A DNA stretch of 64,000 bases, taken from assembly GCF_030247195.1 (NCBI RefSeq), contig NC_080672.1, forward strand, positions 161,189,839 to 161,253,838, written 5' to 3'. Positions within the stretch are counted from its first letter, which is position 1. Each line of letters begins with the position of its first letter. Both the position numbers and the translations under genes were made by a program. Positions 46,735 to 59,199 of the stretch are shown here, piece by piece. A model generated the notes under the pieces. That model was given only the letters and a program-made list of their open reading frames with translations, was not told the origin of the DNA and made no database searches. This DNA comes from Topomyia yanbarensis. Its lineage: Eukaryota; Arthropoda; Insecta; Diptera; Culicidae.

Positions 46735-48065
46735 ACCTATATTAGTCAGAAAAAGTGTAGTTGACGGTGTCAGAGTGATTGCATAACCTTTCTATAGCAG
46801 AAAGGCAAAAATGTGAAGTTGCTCTTCAACCCGTAGCTCCGGAACCGAAAGTCGGAATTAAATGAAATTCAATGGCAGCCTATGGGAGCGTTGTATCTTT
46901 CATTTAAGACTAAGTTTGAGAAAATCGGTTTGGCCAGCTCCGAGTAACCGATGTGCATTTGTTGGTCACAACCATACACCCGCACACATACGCACATACA
47001 CAGACATTTGCCGAATCCGACGAACTGAGTCGAATGGCATATGACACACGGCCCTCCTGGCCGGGATTAAATTGACGATGTTCAGAGTGATTGCATAACC
47101 TTTCTATAGCAGAAAGGCAAAAATATTAAATTGCTGTGTGGCCGCGCTCTTCAACCCGTATCTCCGGAACCGGAAGTCGGAAATAAATTAAATTCAATAG
47201 CAGCTTATGGGAGCGTTGTATCTTTCATTTAAGATTTATTTTTAGAAAATCTGTTCGGCTATCTCCGAGTAACCGATCTACATTTGTTGATCACATAAAT
47301 ACACACACATGACATACGCCCCCCGTCCGGGATTAAGTTGACGAGTTCAGACTGATTGCATAACCTTTCTATAGGTGAAAGCCAAAAATGTGAATTTGCT
47401 GTGTGGCTGCACTCTTCAACCATTAACTCAGGAAACGGAAGTCGGAATAAAATGAAATTCAATAGCAGCCTATGGGATGTATCTTTCATTTAAGACTAAG
47501 TTTGAGAAAATTGGTTTGGCCAGCTCCGAGAAACCAATGTGCGTTTTTTGGTCACAAACATAGACACACACACAAAAAAATAATGAAATTTAAACGACAT
47601 GCAAGTCAATACGAATGTAAACATTCAAAGATTGAATCAAAACTTTGATTGAAAATTACGTTAAAATCAATGCACTCAATTGGAGGATCAAAAAGCATAC
47701 AATTTTAAACTTGCATTCGTGTAATGTTACATGTCATTTATTTTACAGCAATAGGCGTGTAAAAATACATTGAAGTGCATTGGTTTTCCGTTTGAAGAAA
47801 CTATAATTTTCAATCCACGTGTAGAGTTATAATAAAATTCGTTGAAGAAAGCACGACAAGTCGTGTGGATTTTTGGTGGAACTTAATTTTACATTTATGT
47901 GCATGAAAATAAACTTAAAATCACAAAATACTTTTTTCTGTGCACTCATACGCACACACAGACATTTGCCGAATCCGACGAACTGAGTCGAATGGCATAT
48001 GACACACGGCCCTCCTGGCAGGGATTAAGTTGACGATGTTCAGAGTGATTGCATAACATTTCTAT
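46735..48065 (-). repeat. Dispersed repeat, minus-strand array of short copies
   Basis: Three or four short copies run on the minus strand. Heads CCTTTCTATAGCAGAAAGG are at about 46790 and 47100, with variants near 47360 and 48055. Each has the TTCCGGTTCCGG-like block and CATTTAAGACTAAGTTTGAG, and most have ACACACA-rich tracts. Copy spacing is roughly 250-310 bp. MITE family B copy 2 is inserted in the CA-rich tract of the last one. Confidence 0.68.
47569..47943. mobile_element. MITE family B, copy 2, inserted in a CA microsatellite
   Basis: It matches copy 1 (30416-30771) in inverted orientation: CACAAAAAAATAATGAAATTT at the left, TATAATTTTCAATCCACGTG in the middle and ACAAAATACTTTTTTCTGTG at the right. 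The flanks (ACACACACA and CATACGCACACACAGACATT) are parts of the tract of a dispersed repeat. Confidence 0.68.
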
Positions 48066-48246
48066 AGGAGAACCTTTGGGTCACTTCAATCCATTTTTGG
48101 GTCCATTCATTTTTCTTGGAACGGTTTCAAATTTTACAGGTGTTTTTGTTAAGTTAAAAGGAAACTTTTTTAGCCCGTAGCTCTTCGAAATCGAGTGATG
48201 TTGCGAAAATGGGCAGGCTGCTGGTTAGGCTAATTGAGTATGATAT

Positions 48247-49400
48247 GTTTTTGCCTTTCTCATATAAAGAAAGGCTATGCAATCACTGTAAAAATCGACT
48301 TTTTAACCGAGGCCCGGAGGGCCGAGTGTCATACACCATTCGATTCAGTTCGTCGAGATCGGCAAATGTCTGTATGTGTGTATGTGTGTGTGTATGTGTG
48401 TGTGTCATTTAAACTCACACAATTTTCTCAGAGATGGCTGAACCGATTTTCTCAAACTTAGTTTCATCTGAAAGGTATAACGCTCCCATAAGCTGCTATT
48501 GAATTTTTAGTTGATCCGACTTCCGGTTCCGGAGTTACGGGTTGAAGAGTGCGGTCACACAGCAAATTCACATATAAACTGGTACCACCATGATGTTCAA
48601 ATAATGTAAAACATATTAAAATTGATGTAACATTACTCTAGTTTGCGGGTCTGGATCACTAATGATCAATGAAAGCAGCTTTGACCACATTGGCCACCTA
48701 TGACGGTTCATGACGCCCCCGGGGAACCCGCCAAGTTCCTAAACTAATATCACACCCATTCCCTAACGAATTCTCTACCGATTTTTACAAGCTTAATTTC
48801 AAATGAAAGATGCAGTAATACCATTGACTGCTGCTGAATTTCATTCGGTTCTGACTCTTGCTTCCGAAGTTACAGGGGTGTTAGTAAGGATACACTGGAA
48901 TTTCCCATATGAATCGGTACAATCGTAATACCTCAGAGGTTAAAAACTATTGAAATGGTCACCAAATTACTTCTAATCGCAGATCTAGATCACTGATTGC
49001 CAATCAAACATTCTTTGAATATATTGTGCACTATCGACGATTCCGGAAGTCTGGAATTCCGGGCATATTCCACAATTAAAGTTACATCGGTTCATCGGTG
49101 ATGACTGAACCGATTTTCTCAAACCAAGTCTCAAATGGAAGGCAAAATATGCAGTTGAGTATTGCGTCGCCGCCCCTCCCCCCGCCTTGCCCTTGCACCT
49201 CCCTCCTTCATCACTCCCCTCCTCTTGGACCACCCTCACGCCCGCATTTCCTTCATCCACCCCGTATACCGAAATAAGATGAAGGATTTCTGACGCATCC
49301 TCCACTCCCACTCTACTAACAATACACGTTCAAACCCATTCCACCAACCTTTCCAAATTTTAATCACATGAAGATAACATTGAACTCATGCTTATTAAGC
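48247..49400 (+). repeat. Dispersed repeat copy
   Basis: Head TTTTTGCCTTTCTCATATAAAGAAAGGC near 48249, then CGAGGCCCGGAGGGCCGAG, a GTGTGTGTATGTG tract, CTTCCGGTTCCGGAGTTACG, repeated TTGGCCAC blocks and the C-rich segment CCCCTCCCCCCGCC near 49175. It runs directly toward the next head at 49417. Confidence 0.72.
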
Positions 49401-49412
49401 TAATTAAATATT

Positions 49413-50645
49413 ATTCTTTTGCTTTCTTATATAGAAAGGTTATGCAATTGCTCCAAAAACCGACTTTCTAACCGAGGCCCGGAGGGCCGAGTCTCATATA
49501 ACATTCGACTCAGTATGTATGTATGTATGTATGTATGTATGTATGTATGTATGTATGTATGTATGTATGTATGTATGTATGTATGTATGTATGTATGTAT
49601 GTATGTATGTATGTATGTATGTATGTATGTATGTATGTATGTATGTATGTATGTATGTATGTATGTATGTATGTATGTATGTATGTATGTGTGTGTATGT
49701 GAGGATTTGTTAACAAAATGTCCACATCGGTTTCTCGGAGATGGCTGAACCGATTTATACAAACTAAGATTCAAATGAAAGGTATAATATTCCCATAGGT
49801 TGCTATTGAATTTCATTTTCAACCGACATCTTGTTCCGGATTACGAGTTGAAGAGTATGGTTACAAAACAAAATTTGTTGATTTGTCCACATCGGTCTCT
49901 CGGAATTTTCTGAACCGATTTTGACAAACTTGATTTTAAATGAAAGGTCCATCAGCTGCTGTTGAATTTTGTGTGGATCCGAGTTCTGGTTCCTGAATTA
50001 CAGGGTGATATTTTCCAAAATGTAAACACAACTGTTGAATTTGTAGATCTAGATCACCAACAGTCATTCAAAGTCTCTTTGGCCACACTGGCCACCATCG
50101 ACGGATCCTGAAGTATCCAAATTCAGAATAACGGTTATATTGGTTTCTCGAAAATGGCTAGACCGATTTGATCAACTTAGTCTCAAATGAAAGGTGTTGC
50201 GTCCCCGGAAATTGATATTAAATTCCATATCCATCTGACTTCCAGCTCCAGAGTTACGGGTTATGGAGTGCGATCACATAGAAAACTCCGATTCAAACCG
50301 ATACCGCGATGAATGCAAAAACGTGCTCTTATATATACTTACCAAGTGTAATAAGAATGAAAGACATTTCCATAATGTTATATTGTACGAACCAGCTATT
50401 AAATCATAGTTTGGAGAAATGAGAAAGGCACAATTGCACCTCTAGGTGGATTAAAACAGGTTTTGTTTCAAGTGTTTCACTATCGACATGTAGCTCATCA
50501 GGTTCGCGGCTAGCGAGCCATTGTGTGTAGGTGCGAAGTGTACTGAGAATGTAATAGACATTTTCACAATTATGTTGAGCATAGTTAGACAGTTTGAGAA
50601 ATGAGAAAGGATAATTGCACCAATAGCTGGATTAAAACAGGTTTT
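49413..50645 (+). repeat. Dispersed repeat copy with expanded (GTAT)n and two tails
   Basis: Head CTTTTGCTTTCTTATATAGA near 49417, then CGAGGCCCGGAGGGCCGAG, an expanded GTAT tract, and the usual body. A tail with GAGAAAGGCACAATTGCACC ends near 50465. A second tail (GAGAAAGGATAATTGCACCA...AAAACAGG) ends near 50645. Confidence 0.72.
49513..49690. repeat. Microsatellite (GTAT)n, 178 bp
   Basis: An uninterrupted run of about 44 GTAT units within the dispersed repeat, at the position where other copies have 30-70 bp of mixed GT/GTAT. Confidence 0.97.
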
Positions 50646-53149
50646 TTTGATTTAATGTTACCGTGGATGCTTCGAAAAATTTTTGCAAACTATTTTTGGT
50701 AATTAGACCATTTGGACATAAAGTATCCTTGCTACACTTGGTGTGAACATTACTCTTCTTCTCCCACCAGCTGATCAAGACGACCAAGCTACGCCTCAAA
50801 TCGCCGATTACTGGTTCTGATGGTTAAAGTTTTCAGTTTTGCTCTTTTTCTTTTACAAAATTTCAGAACTCGAATATTGATCGCTTTTCTTGTATATAGT
50901 TGTCATCTTATGTATAATAAAAATACATACATTTGAAGCTTTACAACAACGACAAAATCCTAGTGTTCATGATTGAGAAAGACACAATTGCACTGCTAGG
51001 TGGATTAAAAGAGGCTGTTAGTTATATTTCCAGCTATGGAAAGGGGTTAAAAATCTTTCCTCCGAGCTCAATGTTTTTAGTTCTCTTTTGATAATAGTTC
51101 GAATATACCAACCTATAGCTCGTTGGATGGGTATTGTATACAATTTCAGATGATATGCAGGGCGTTGTACAGTGGCGGATTTGGCTAAAAACCTGGCCAA
51201 AAGTCGAAAATTGCATGGTAGTACTTTGGGGTCTAGTACATATATTGTCCTTCAGATGGTGCTGCTGCATGCTATTTTAAGTGAAACACTACAAAATTTC
51301 CATATTTGAGGTGTTGGCACATCCAAACAGTTTAAACCATGGCGTTTTGCTCATATTTTTCATCGAGCGCCCGAAATATCAGTATTATTCAAATCTAGCT
51401 AGATTTTGATAAAAGTGTCGGTTTCAAATGTGTAATAATGGAAAGTTATGCTGACGGTATGTACATTAATTATATGTATTAATGTCAAAACATATTACTT
51501 TTTTTGTCTACAGAAAATGTCAATAACTTTCACGCTTTTGTAGCAGACGGTTTCAACAGACATTTTTGCTAAATTATTGAAATACTTTTTTTGTCCACGT
51601 ATGTCCACTATGTTTCAAGGCAATTTGTGTTCCTTAAACGATTCTCTATTTGGAACATAATAGAATTCTTGCCCGAATTTGCCCGTTTATGAGTAATCTT
51701 TGATTAAGTGGAGAGGGAGATGGATTATAAGATTTTCAGTTTAAAATTTGGACTCGTACTTTTAATTACTGCTGCACCTCCGATTGTCACAGCGAGTCGA
51801 ACAATACTGAATTTTGATCAGGAAGAATTGTGTATTTAGTGGTGAAAACTTTATCGAGATTCATAAACATTTTAAAAAGTTATCAGAAGTGGAACGCAAA
51901 AGACGTAAATAATTTTGATCGTTCACATTGAAATCCAACGAGTTCAACAGAAGTGGTCGCCAAAGGTTCCAAATATCAAAAATAGATGATGAATACCATG
52001 ATTAAACGTTATTGGAGAACTATGACCTTTGATCATGCAAAACAAAGCAAATCTAGAGGTGGAATATAGGTCTGAATATTACAAGCGAAAAGAGTAGAGT
52101 AGTGCAAAAGAATACTGGGATTTCCGGCCGTGGTTTGGCCAAAGAGCTCACTTTGGCGTACACTCCAGTTTGTCGAATTTGTTTGTGAGAAGACAGTCGT
52201 AGCATGTCAGCAAGCATGACAACAAAACGTGGTTGCTCAAAACTATAACAGGAAGCAGTACTAGCATGTTCTGACCAAGTGTAACGCATGAATTTAAATG
52301 GACGTTTCATCGTATAATAATGTACTTTGGACAAATCCTTGGTCAAACTCAATTTAAATGAAACTATTAATCTTAGTGAATTTCACTTATTTTCGTATTT
52401 TTCTCATATATTAGTTACTGCAATTTGCATGCAAAATTGTTGTCAATTTTCACTCCATGCATTTCGTCGCAGAATCGGCTTATATTCTGTATATTAAAAA
52501 AATACTATTTTTCGTTCTTTGAAAAATATGTGCCTCAACAATTGAACAATAAACGTACTGAGAGTTTAAAAGTTTTGTAACTATGTTGCATAATATTCCA
52601 AAATACATAGTTTGCAATGACTAATAACATCAATTCTCATAATAGCTACATTATCAGACACCCAAACCTATTAATGCGTGCAAATCAACAAATTCTATCA
52701 TTTAGCTACACACTATTTAAAATTCGATACATTATAAACGTTATTGGCAAACACTGGAACCATTAAATCTTCATTCGTGAAAATTTACTTATATTTAGAT
52801 TAAAATGTCGGCCATTTTGCATGCGCCATTTTGAATTTTGAAAATCTGACATCAAAATCGTAATCTGCGCCCCAAAAAACCGTGGTATGCACGGTTTTTG
52901 GTATCAGTACGGTAAGCTCGTCCAAAATGCAACTTTTTTAAATATTTTTTTACATATGTAGAATGGTTTCCGAGTTATCAGTGATTGAAAAATGTTCAAT
53001 TTTTTATAACTTTCAAATTTCAAAAACTCATAACATTAAAATATATTATATTCAGTCAAAACGAAAAATACAAATCAATTATTTTCAGCTAAAGAATGAA
53101 AGAATTTTGTTTAAGGAACTAAGAAGTTTGTTTGTAAATCGGACGTGGA
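50646..53149. other. Intergenic DNA with one further repeat tail
   Basis: About 50820-51015 matches the tail segment at 37450-37650 (TTGTATATAGTTGTCAT, then GATTGAGAAAGACACAATTG). The remainder, 51016-53149, is AT-rich with no recognised gene or element. Confidence 0.45.
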
Positions 53150-53390
53150 ATTCCCCGTATATCTTTTCAGAATTAGCTTAAACAAACATTTGAATGTGTT
53201 GATGTGATATGAAGAACTTAATGTGGGTGAACATACATGTTATCAAGGTCACCCCTGAATACGAAAACAGACTTCATGCATCAGTACATTATTTAAAAAT
53301 GTTAAACTTGGAAAAAAGATTCAACTGTAAATGTGTAATGATTACTTCAAAAGTGATCCAAGTCGCTCTGGTGTACGGTACATAACTATA
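53150..53390. repeat. Right-end fragment of the CGTAAACC-TIR element
   Basis: Blocks CAGAATTAGCTTAAACAAAC, TTAATGTGGGTGAACATACA, TATCAAGGTCACCCC and AATGATTACTTCAAAAGTGAT match 22600-22870 in order, ending at a decayed GTGTACGGTAC. The left part of the element is absent. Confidence 0.65.
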
Positions 53391-54237
53391 AAGACACAGG
53401 TAGGCAACGCGTCAGACTGGCACTGTGCAGCATTCAACACAGATGAAATGAATATCTACTACGGACACGGTGCAGTCATCAGCAGAAAACTTTTGCTCAT
53501 CGAAATTCAGCTTTTCGTTAGCATTAGTATTTTATTTTCAATTGCGTTTTGTAAGATTTCCTTGCATAATATAACTTTATTTGTTGTTTAATTATGTATG
53601 TACATTGCAGTACTTGATCTGATATCTCTGTTAAGGTAGCATTCTCTCTCTTTTACTGTAATTGCGTGAACATTGCGTGCATCGTGCAATGTTAACTGAT
53701 TACTTTTTCTTGTGCTTAAATAATTCGTTTTGTTTTGAATTTGAACAATTCAATTAATTTTTTTCCGGGAATCCGCGAAACTCGGTCGAAATCTTAGAAA
53801 TAGCTCGATATCCAGCCTTAATCGGCTATTTCCAAGATGTCTTTCAATCAGTTAAATTATTCATGACGGCTCCCAAGAATAGACAATATTTTTCTTGTAT
53901 TTGAACTCATTATTGTTTTCAGCACTATGTTTCAATAACTGAACTATAAAAGACCCCTACGTACACCATAAGGTATGTCAAATCACTAATAAATAGTTTT
54001 GTTGGCGCAAAAGCTATGAGCTCCTAATATCTTATTGATTAAATGTACCAACAAATCGGCACTGGTAGGATAGGTAACATTCACGCCTATATATTACAAG
54101 AACATTCGTCTGACATTCCAGCACCTTAAGCAATATACTCAATTATTTTGAAAGAATTAAAGGATCGACGACGGAACAATTGTTGAGTATCCGGTGGTAG
54201 GTAGGAGGGAAAAGAACAACAGGGTAAGGGAAATACA
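53391..54237. other. 3' flank of allatotropin, nothing recognised
   Basis: AT-rich. It should hold the 3' UTR and polyadenylation site of the gene at 54238, which I cannot place with confidence. Confidence 0.35.
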
Positions 54238-54895
54238 TTAAAACAGTTCGTTGCCCTCGCTTCCGCTGGAACTGATCAGCTCATTCATGGTTAGCAGACC
54301 ATCCTTATTAGTGTCGACAAAGCGTTGTAAAATTGTCCGAGCTAAGGCCGGATTCGAAGTCATCTCGTTGGCGAACCAATCCAGTGGAAAACTGTCGAAA
54401 ACAAAATGTAAGAAATAACAGAATATAACTGATTGCATTGACATTGCATATGTTTTTGTGAATATCTAGATTGATTGATAGAATGCTTTTATGCTATTGT
54501 TTTATGCGAATAATGCTGCGAATGAGAGAGCTATCAAAAACTAAATACCTCTCCTGTTCTCCGATCATCTGTTGCACTGAATCGCCGGTCTCACCGACAA
54601 GTTGTTCGAAAAGCTTCCGCGCTTCCCGCTTATCGTAGCTCCAAGGTGCATCGTCGGCCGTTCCGCTGCTTCCGCTACCCACGTTGTCCCCGATCGGAAC
54701 ACGCCTCTTGCCAAATCCTCTAGCTGTCATCATTTCCGAGTTGCGGAACGGTGCCCTTATTGAACGGGGAATTTTTGAGGCTCGAACGGCCAAATTGGCC
54801 AACTGGCGTGCCGGACCGGCATTCGAAGTGTGACAACAGAGCAGGATGCAAGATATCACCACTGCGAACAGCAGCTTGCAAGCGGACATTTTCAT
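54238..54895 (-). CDS. AT: Allatotropin neuropeptide precursor
   Basis: The coding exons are 54895-54549 and 54391-54238, joined across a 157-bp intron (GTATTT...TTTCGACAG). The product is 166 aa. Residues 1-26 form a signal peptide (MKMSACKLLFAVVISCILLC...). A spacer ends IPRSIR, giving an R-x-x-R cleavage site. The mature peptide APFRNSEMMTARGF (48-61) follows, then GKRR, where Gly donates the C-terminal amide and KR is the convertase site. The C-terminal part (LVGETGDSVQQMIGEQE, then SFPLDWFANEMTSNP and FVDTNKDGLLTMNELI) is the conserved associated region, with an EF-hand-like DTNKDGLL stretch. Family role: a secreted peptide that stimulates juvenile hormone synthesis in corpora allata and acts as a myotropin. 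A good acceptor (TCTGCTATAG) just before the first ATG suggests an upstream non-coding exon. A second Met at codon 3 is an alternative start. Confidence 0.95.
54713..54754 (-). other. Mature allatotropin peptide coding segment
   Basis: Encodes the 14-residue peptide followed directly by Gly-Lys-Arg-Arg. It matches the known mosquito allatotropin, including the conserved EMMTARGF amide core. Confidence 0.95.
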
Positions 54896-55282
54896 AACCT
54901 ATAGCAGAGGAAAATTGAATGTATTGTAATATTTTAATTAAAGAAACATAAATCAGAACTAAGTGGCTCAATCAACTTTCACCTAATGCGCATGGCTGTG
55001 ATCAATGTGTGTGTTTCGAACAAACAGATTGGTTTAGATTCATTTTGAGCTTAGTTTAAGAATGTGTTGGAACTTTTTTGTCAAAACAATGTATGGTCTA
55101 TTAGTATGTGTAGAACAATATTGGCCATATCTTTTGAATACAAGTTTTCGTGTTATTCGTCCTTATTCGCGGTGACATTTACTATTCCGCATCGCACGTC
55201 CTGTCCCAGGTTTCATCTGGAGCCAGAATATCAAACTACTTGAATCAGCAACTCTTGTAAGGACACTGCACTTATAAATAGT
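54896..55282. other. Upstream flank of allatotropin coding exon
   Basis: A pyrimidine tract and TATAG acceptor lie at 54899-54914 on the minus strand, so this is probably 5' UTR intron. No promoter can be assigned because the first exon is not located. Confidence 0.45.
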
Positions 55283-56110
55283 TTTGCCTTTCTCATATAA
55301 AAAGGCGATGCAATCGCTCTAAAAATCGTCAACCTAATCCCGGCCCGGAGGGCCGAATGTCATTCGACTCAGTTCATCGTGATCGGAAAATGTCTGTGTG
55401 TGTATGTGCAAAAAAATGTCACCTCTGTTTCTCAGAGATGGCTGGACCGATTTACACTTAGTCTCAAATGATAGGTACAACCTTCCCATCGGCTGTTATT
55501 GAATTTTTTGTTGATTGGACTTCTGGTTCCGGAGTTACGTGTTGAAGAGTGCGACCACACAGCAAATTCCCATATAAACTGAAATGAAAAATTCCCAAAG
55601 GGGGGAGTAAGGGAAAATTTCAAAATCGAATTTGTATTTTGGATGTCAAATGACTTTAAAATGAATGAAACGTTGAGATTTGATGAAATCTCGAAAAAAA
55701 AATTTTTTGGCGAAAATTGATTTTTTTGACTTTGACTTTGACTTTTTCTTCTGATATAGAAAGGTTATGCAATCGCTCTAAAAATCGTCAACCTATTTTT
55801 TTTGGCTTGTATAGGCTTAGGTAGAAGTATGCAGTAAGGGGTTGCTACTTTAAAATTATAACTAGTTTAAAATTTCTTAACGGATCTTCCTCCTTGATTC
55901 GCCGCTGGTTTCAAGCGATGTTTCAGTGTCGACACATAGTATCTCAAAATCGTGGCTGTCGATCAATTGTATGTACTATGTGCAAATCGTACTGAATATG
56001 TAATATACATTTCCACCATTGTATTGAACATAATGAGCCATGGAATCGTAGTTTGGACAAATGAGAAAGGCACAATCGCACCACTAGGTGGATTAAAACA
56101 GGGTTTCATA
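55283..56110 (+). repeat. Dispersed repeat, compact near-complete copy
   Basis: Head TTTTGCCTTTCTCATATAAA at 55283, GGCCCGGAGGGCCGAATG, a short GT tract, GGTTCCGGAGTTACG and CATGAAACGTTG-like blocks. A second head lies near 55750 (TTCTTCTGATATAGAAAGG), followed by the TCGACACATAGTATCTC block and the tail GAGAAAGGCACAATCGCACC to about 56110. Confidence 0.72.
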
Positions 56111-57129
56111 TTGAAACGACATTTAATTAGCAAGAGATCAAAAGGTGTGAAATTTTTCCCAATATTGAGAGCCAAAGTACTCAAGGAAGAGCAAGAAGTT
56201 GAAGCAAGAAAGTTTAGAAAAGCGTGGAATAGAGTCATATGAGCAAGCTTAGAGTTTCCCGGCGACTTAACTTTTTCTCTTCTATACGTAGAAGTGAAGA
56301 TATTTTGAAGCGTAAAGTCACTTAATGACTTATGCTGTCGGAACTGACAAAAAGGGAAGTCATGGAAAACTTCCACACTGAGCATTTTGCGACATTGAAA
56401 CTCTTGAATGAACTTCTAAATATTCGCAATCTTGAGATTCAGAAATAAAAAATGTGCATGTTTGCTAGTAGTGCATAGTGACAAAAACCTAAACTATTCG
56501 GTGTACCATTTTCTAGGTATTTATCTTTAGGCGAATTTCGTGCTAAATCGTATTCAGGGTTGGCAGCACCCTCTCAGATTTCAATAAAACTTTCTGTACA
56601 TGAGAACTTTGTCACAAAAAGCCACTTTGCATACATTGTTTTTTTTTTAAATTATCTAGACTGTCTTTTGAAAAGGGTCAAACTTTTTTACCATTTTTTT
56701 CCAATGGCTATAGTCTAAAAATGACAAATCCTACAAAAAATATTGCAGGAGTATTTGTCACAAAATTAGTTAAATTTTTTAATAAAAATATTGAAAAAAT
56801 TGACCCCTACACTGAGAAAAATCGATTTTAAAAATTTAAAGTAGATTTGCAAAAAACCCCATCTTTGATTTGGATAAAATTTTGTTCCAAGATAAGTAAT
56901 TATGTTCCCTACCTACCGTCAAAAATTCGAGTTGGGCACTTTTTAGGTAAAAAAGTTATTTGAAGAAAAAACTTTTCCTTGTCCAAACTGTTTTTTTTTT
57001 TTTTTTTCAAATCATTGAAAACTAAACCAATGAAAGTCATAATCATCTCAAAATCCAATTTCCCAATTGCTAGTTGCCTGAAACAGGCAAAAAGTATCAA
57101 TAACGAACTTGGTATATATTCATAACAAA
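56111..57129. other. Intergenic DNA, nothing recognised
   Basis: AT-rich, with poly-A/T tracts near 56640 and 56990. No coding or repeat ends identified. Confidence 0.35.
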
Positions 57130-58625
57130 CTTGAATGAGGGCAAAGATAAGCCATTTAACATCATCGATTTATGCGAGATTCAACTAAATACATTTGGCC
57201 GTGTACGAAGAAGTATCTTGTCAATGTACCCGCCCGGGAAGTAGAGATTGATGGTGTAGTCTCCAACAGGGACCTTAATTGCGAAGTATAAGGTTCGCTC
57301 CTTCAAGAACCCTTTGCTACGGATTAAGGAGTATATGAAAACAACTTATTTTCCATCAGCCTCATTTCGAACTTATCACCGAATTTGCTCTTCCACACTT
57401 TCATCTTTTGGACGGGGCTAGTCTACCTGTTCGTCTTTTTGCGCCGCGTGGCATGAACTGCCGTACACTGTACACTAATGAGCAAGAGTCTGACCATCCC
57501 ATTATGGGATCATCTTCTAATGTGCCTATAAATTTCCGAAAGAGGAAAATCAGTTTTCTCTCCTAAGCTTCCTCGTAAAGGCCTGAGAGTGTCCCTTGAA
57601 GGGTGCTGTTACAAAACCGAAATAAGTGTTTCCTGGCCTCGGTAATCTTAGAAACTAGCAGGAATTTCCACATGGGATATCAATGTCCCTATATTTCAGT
57701 TCCTGCATTTTCCCCCAGGTTTTACACAATGCATTTGCAGTACGATTAAAGATCAGACAAAACGAGTACCCGACGCGAACAACCGTGAACAGTCTCAGTC
57801 AGGACTTTTGAACGTCGTATCGTCCGATTTTTTTCCCAATATACGCAACGCTAAAAATGCAAATGAAAAACTTGATGAAAGCTGAAAACGCGATTATTGG
57901 CAGCAGTCCGTCGACGGATTAATGGACGGATCATCAGAGAAACAATGTTTTTTTCTGGAGGCTAGGACCTACGTTGTGTGTTCGATTCATCCTGTGATTG
58001 GAATATAAGGAACGTTCGTCATATGATGACAGCTATGCATCGCTTTTATGCTAATTATTATGACAGTAGTGGTGAGTGCAATCATAAAAGGGGCTGTGAT
58101 GCCAACATTCTCCCCACATAACTGATGGTTTTATATTTACCTATCAACGACCATGCCCACATCGTTACAGTTACGGCAGGCACTCCGTTTGAGTTTTTGA
58201 GTACTTTATCTGAAAAAATCATAGCAGATTACCTTAGTTTGAGTTCTTTTGCCGTATTCCATTCCTGGTAATGAGAAGGCGGACACTTGGATTAAAATGA
58301 TAATGAGAAGGTGGACATTTACGCATTTGAAGGTGATACATATGAAAGATCGCGTAGCTTCAACGAGGTTCTAAATATTTCTTCTCAGAGGACCCTCGAA
58401 AATTGGCAAATTTCGTGGAGCGATGGATGTTCAGGAATCCCAAAGGTATCAACAAACGTTGGTCCAAGAGAATGGCTGAGGGTCATTACTTCATTTGGGT
58501 GATATCTCGGGTCATGTACAATCATTATACGTAGAATGCCCATCGTCGGCGTGTTGGGGTCGTGGAGAGCGGTCTCTGCGCTTGTGGCGGTGGTTATCGC
58601 GATATTAAACATGTTGTCTGCCCTA
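57130..58625 (+). pseudogene. Deleted I/Loner-like LINE: ORF1 and RNase H remnants
   Basis: About 57210-57480 reads in shifting frames as VPAREVEIDGVVSNRDLNC, then KTTYFPSASFRTYH and a stretch corresponding to LPVRLF-PR-MNC. These resemble ORF1 of I/Loner-type mosquito LINEs. About 58260-58610 contains SIPGNEKADTWIK (RNase H end), ISSQRTLENWQISWSDG, GHYFIWVISRVMYNHYT and SGLCACGGGYRDIKHVVC, which match the C-terminus of ORF2. The endonuclease and RT between are gone. All frames are broken. Confidence 0.68.
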
Positions 58626-58639
58626 ATTTTTTTTCGACT

Positions 58640-59165
58640 CGCATAAGGTTTCAGGATTTTAACAGGGGCGTAGTTGATGGTTTACGGAGAGGGGTTACAC
58701 CTCCCCCTCTATTGTTCGCTCCCCTCCCTTAAAAATCTCTTTAAATCACCCCTCAGACCACCACCCCATCCAGCCCTCATACCCCTCCCTTTCAACCCCA
58801 TCATCTTTAAACCACCACTATATCACAAAGCATACCAATTTAAGCTGGGGAGTCATTCGTTCATGGGACTTTCACCCTCCTCACATACCCACCCCCGCAT
58901 GACAAAATGAGTTAGCAAGCAGATAACCTTGATCTAATGCTGATTAGGCTAATGAAGTATGATATTTTTTTTGTTTCAAGTGTCTCACCGTCGACACGTA
59001 GCTCATCAAGTTCGTGGCTGGCATGCCATTGTGTATAAGTGCAAAGTGTACTAAGAATGTAATGGACATTTCCACAATTATGTTGAACATAAAAAGCCCC
59101 CGTGCCATAGTTTAGAGAAATGAGAAAGGCACAATTGCACCGCTAGGTGGATTAAAACAGATTTT
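58640..59165 (+). repeat. Dispersed repeat: C-rich block and tail
   Basis: It starts with GGGGCGTAGTTGATGG and a run of CCCCTCC-type words to about 58890. It then shows the TCGACACGTAGCTCATCAAG block and the tail GAGAAAGGCACAATTGCACC...AAAACAG. Confidence 0.68.
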
Positions 59166-59199
59166 TAACATTTTATTGCTCTATTTTGTAATACCGTGG

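Noticed and set aside
49419..49822. Long ORFs on both strands across the (GTAT)n tract
   Set aside because: They are translations of a tetranucleotide microsatellite (repeating MYVC or IHTY) without real coding content.
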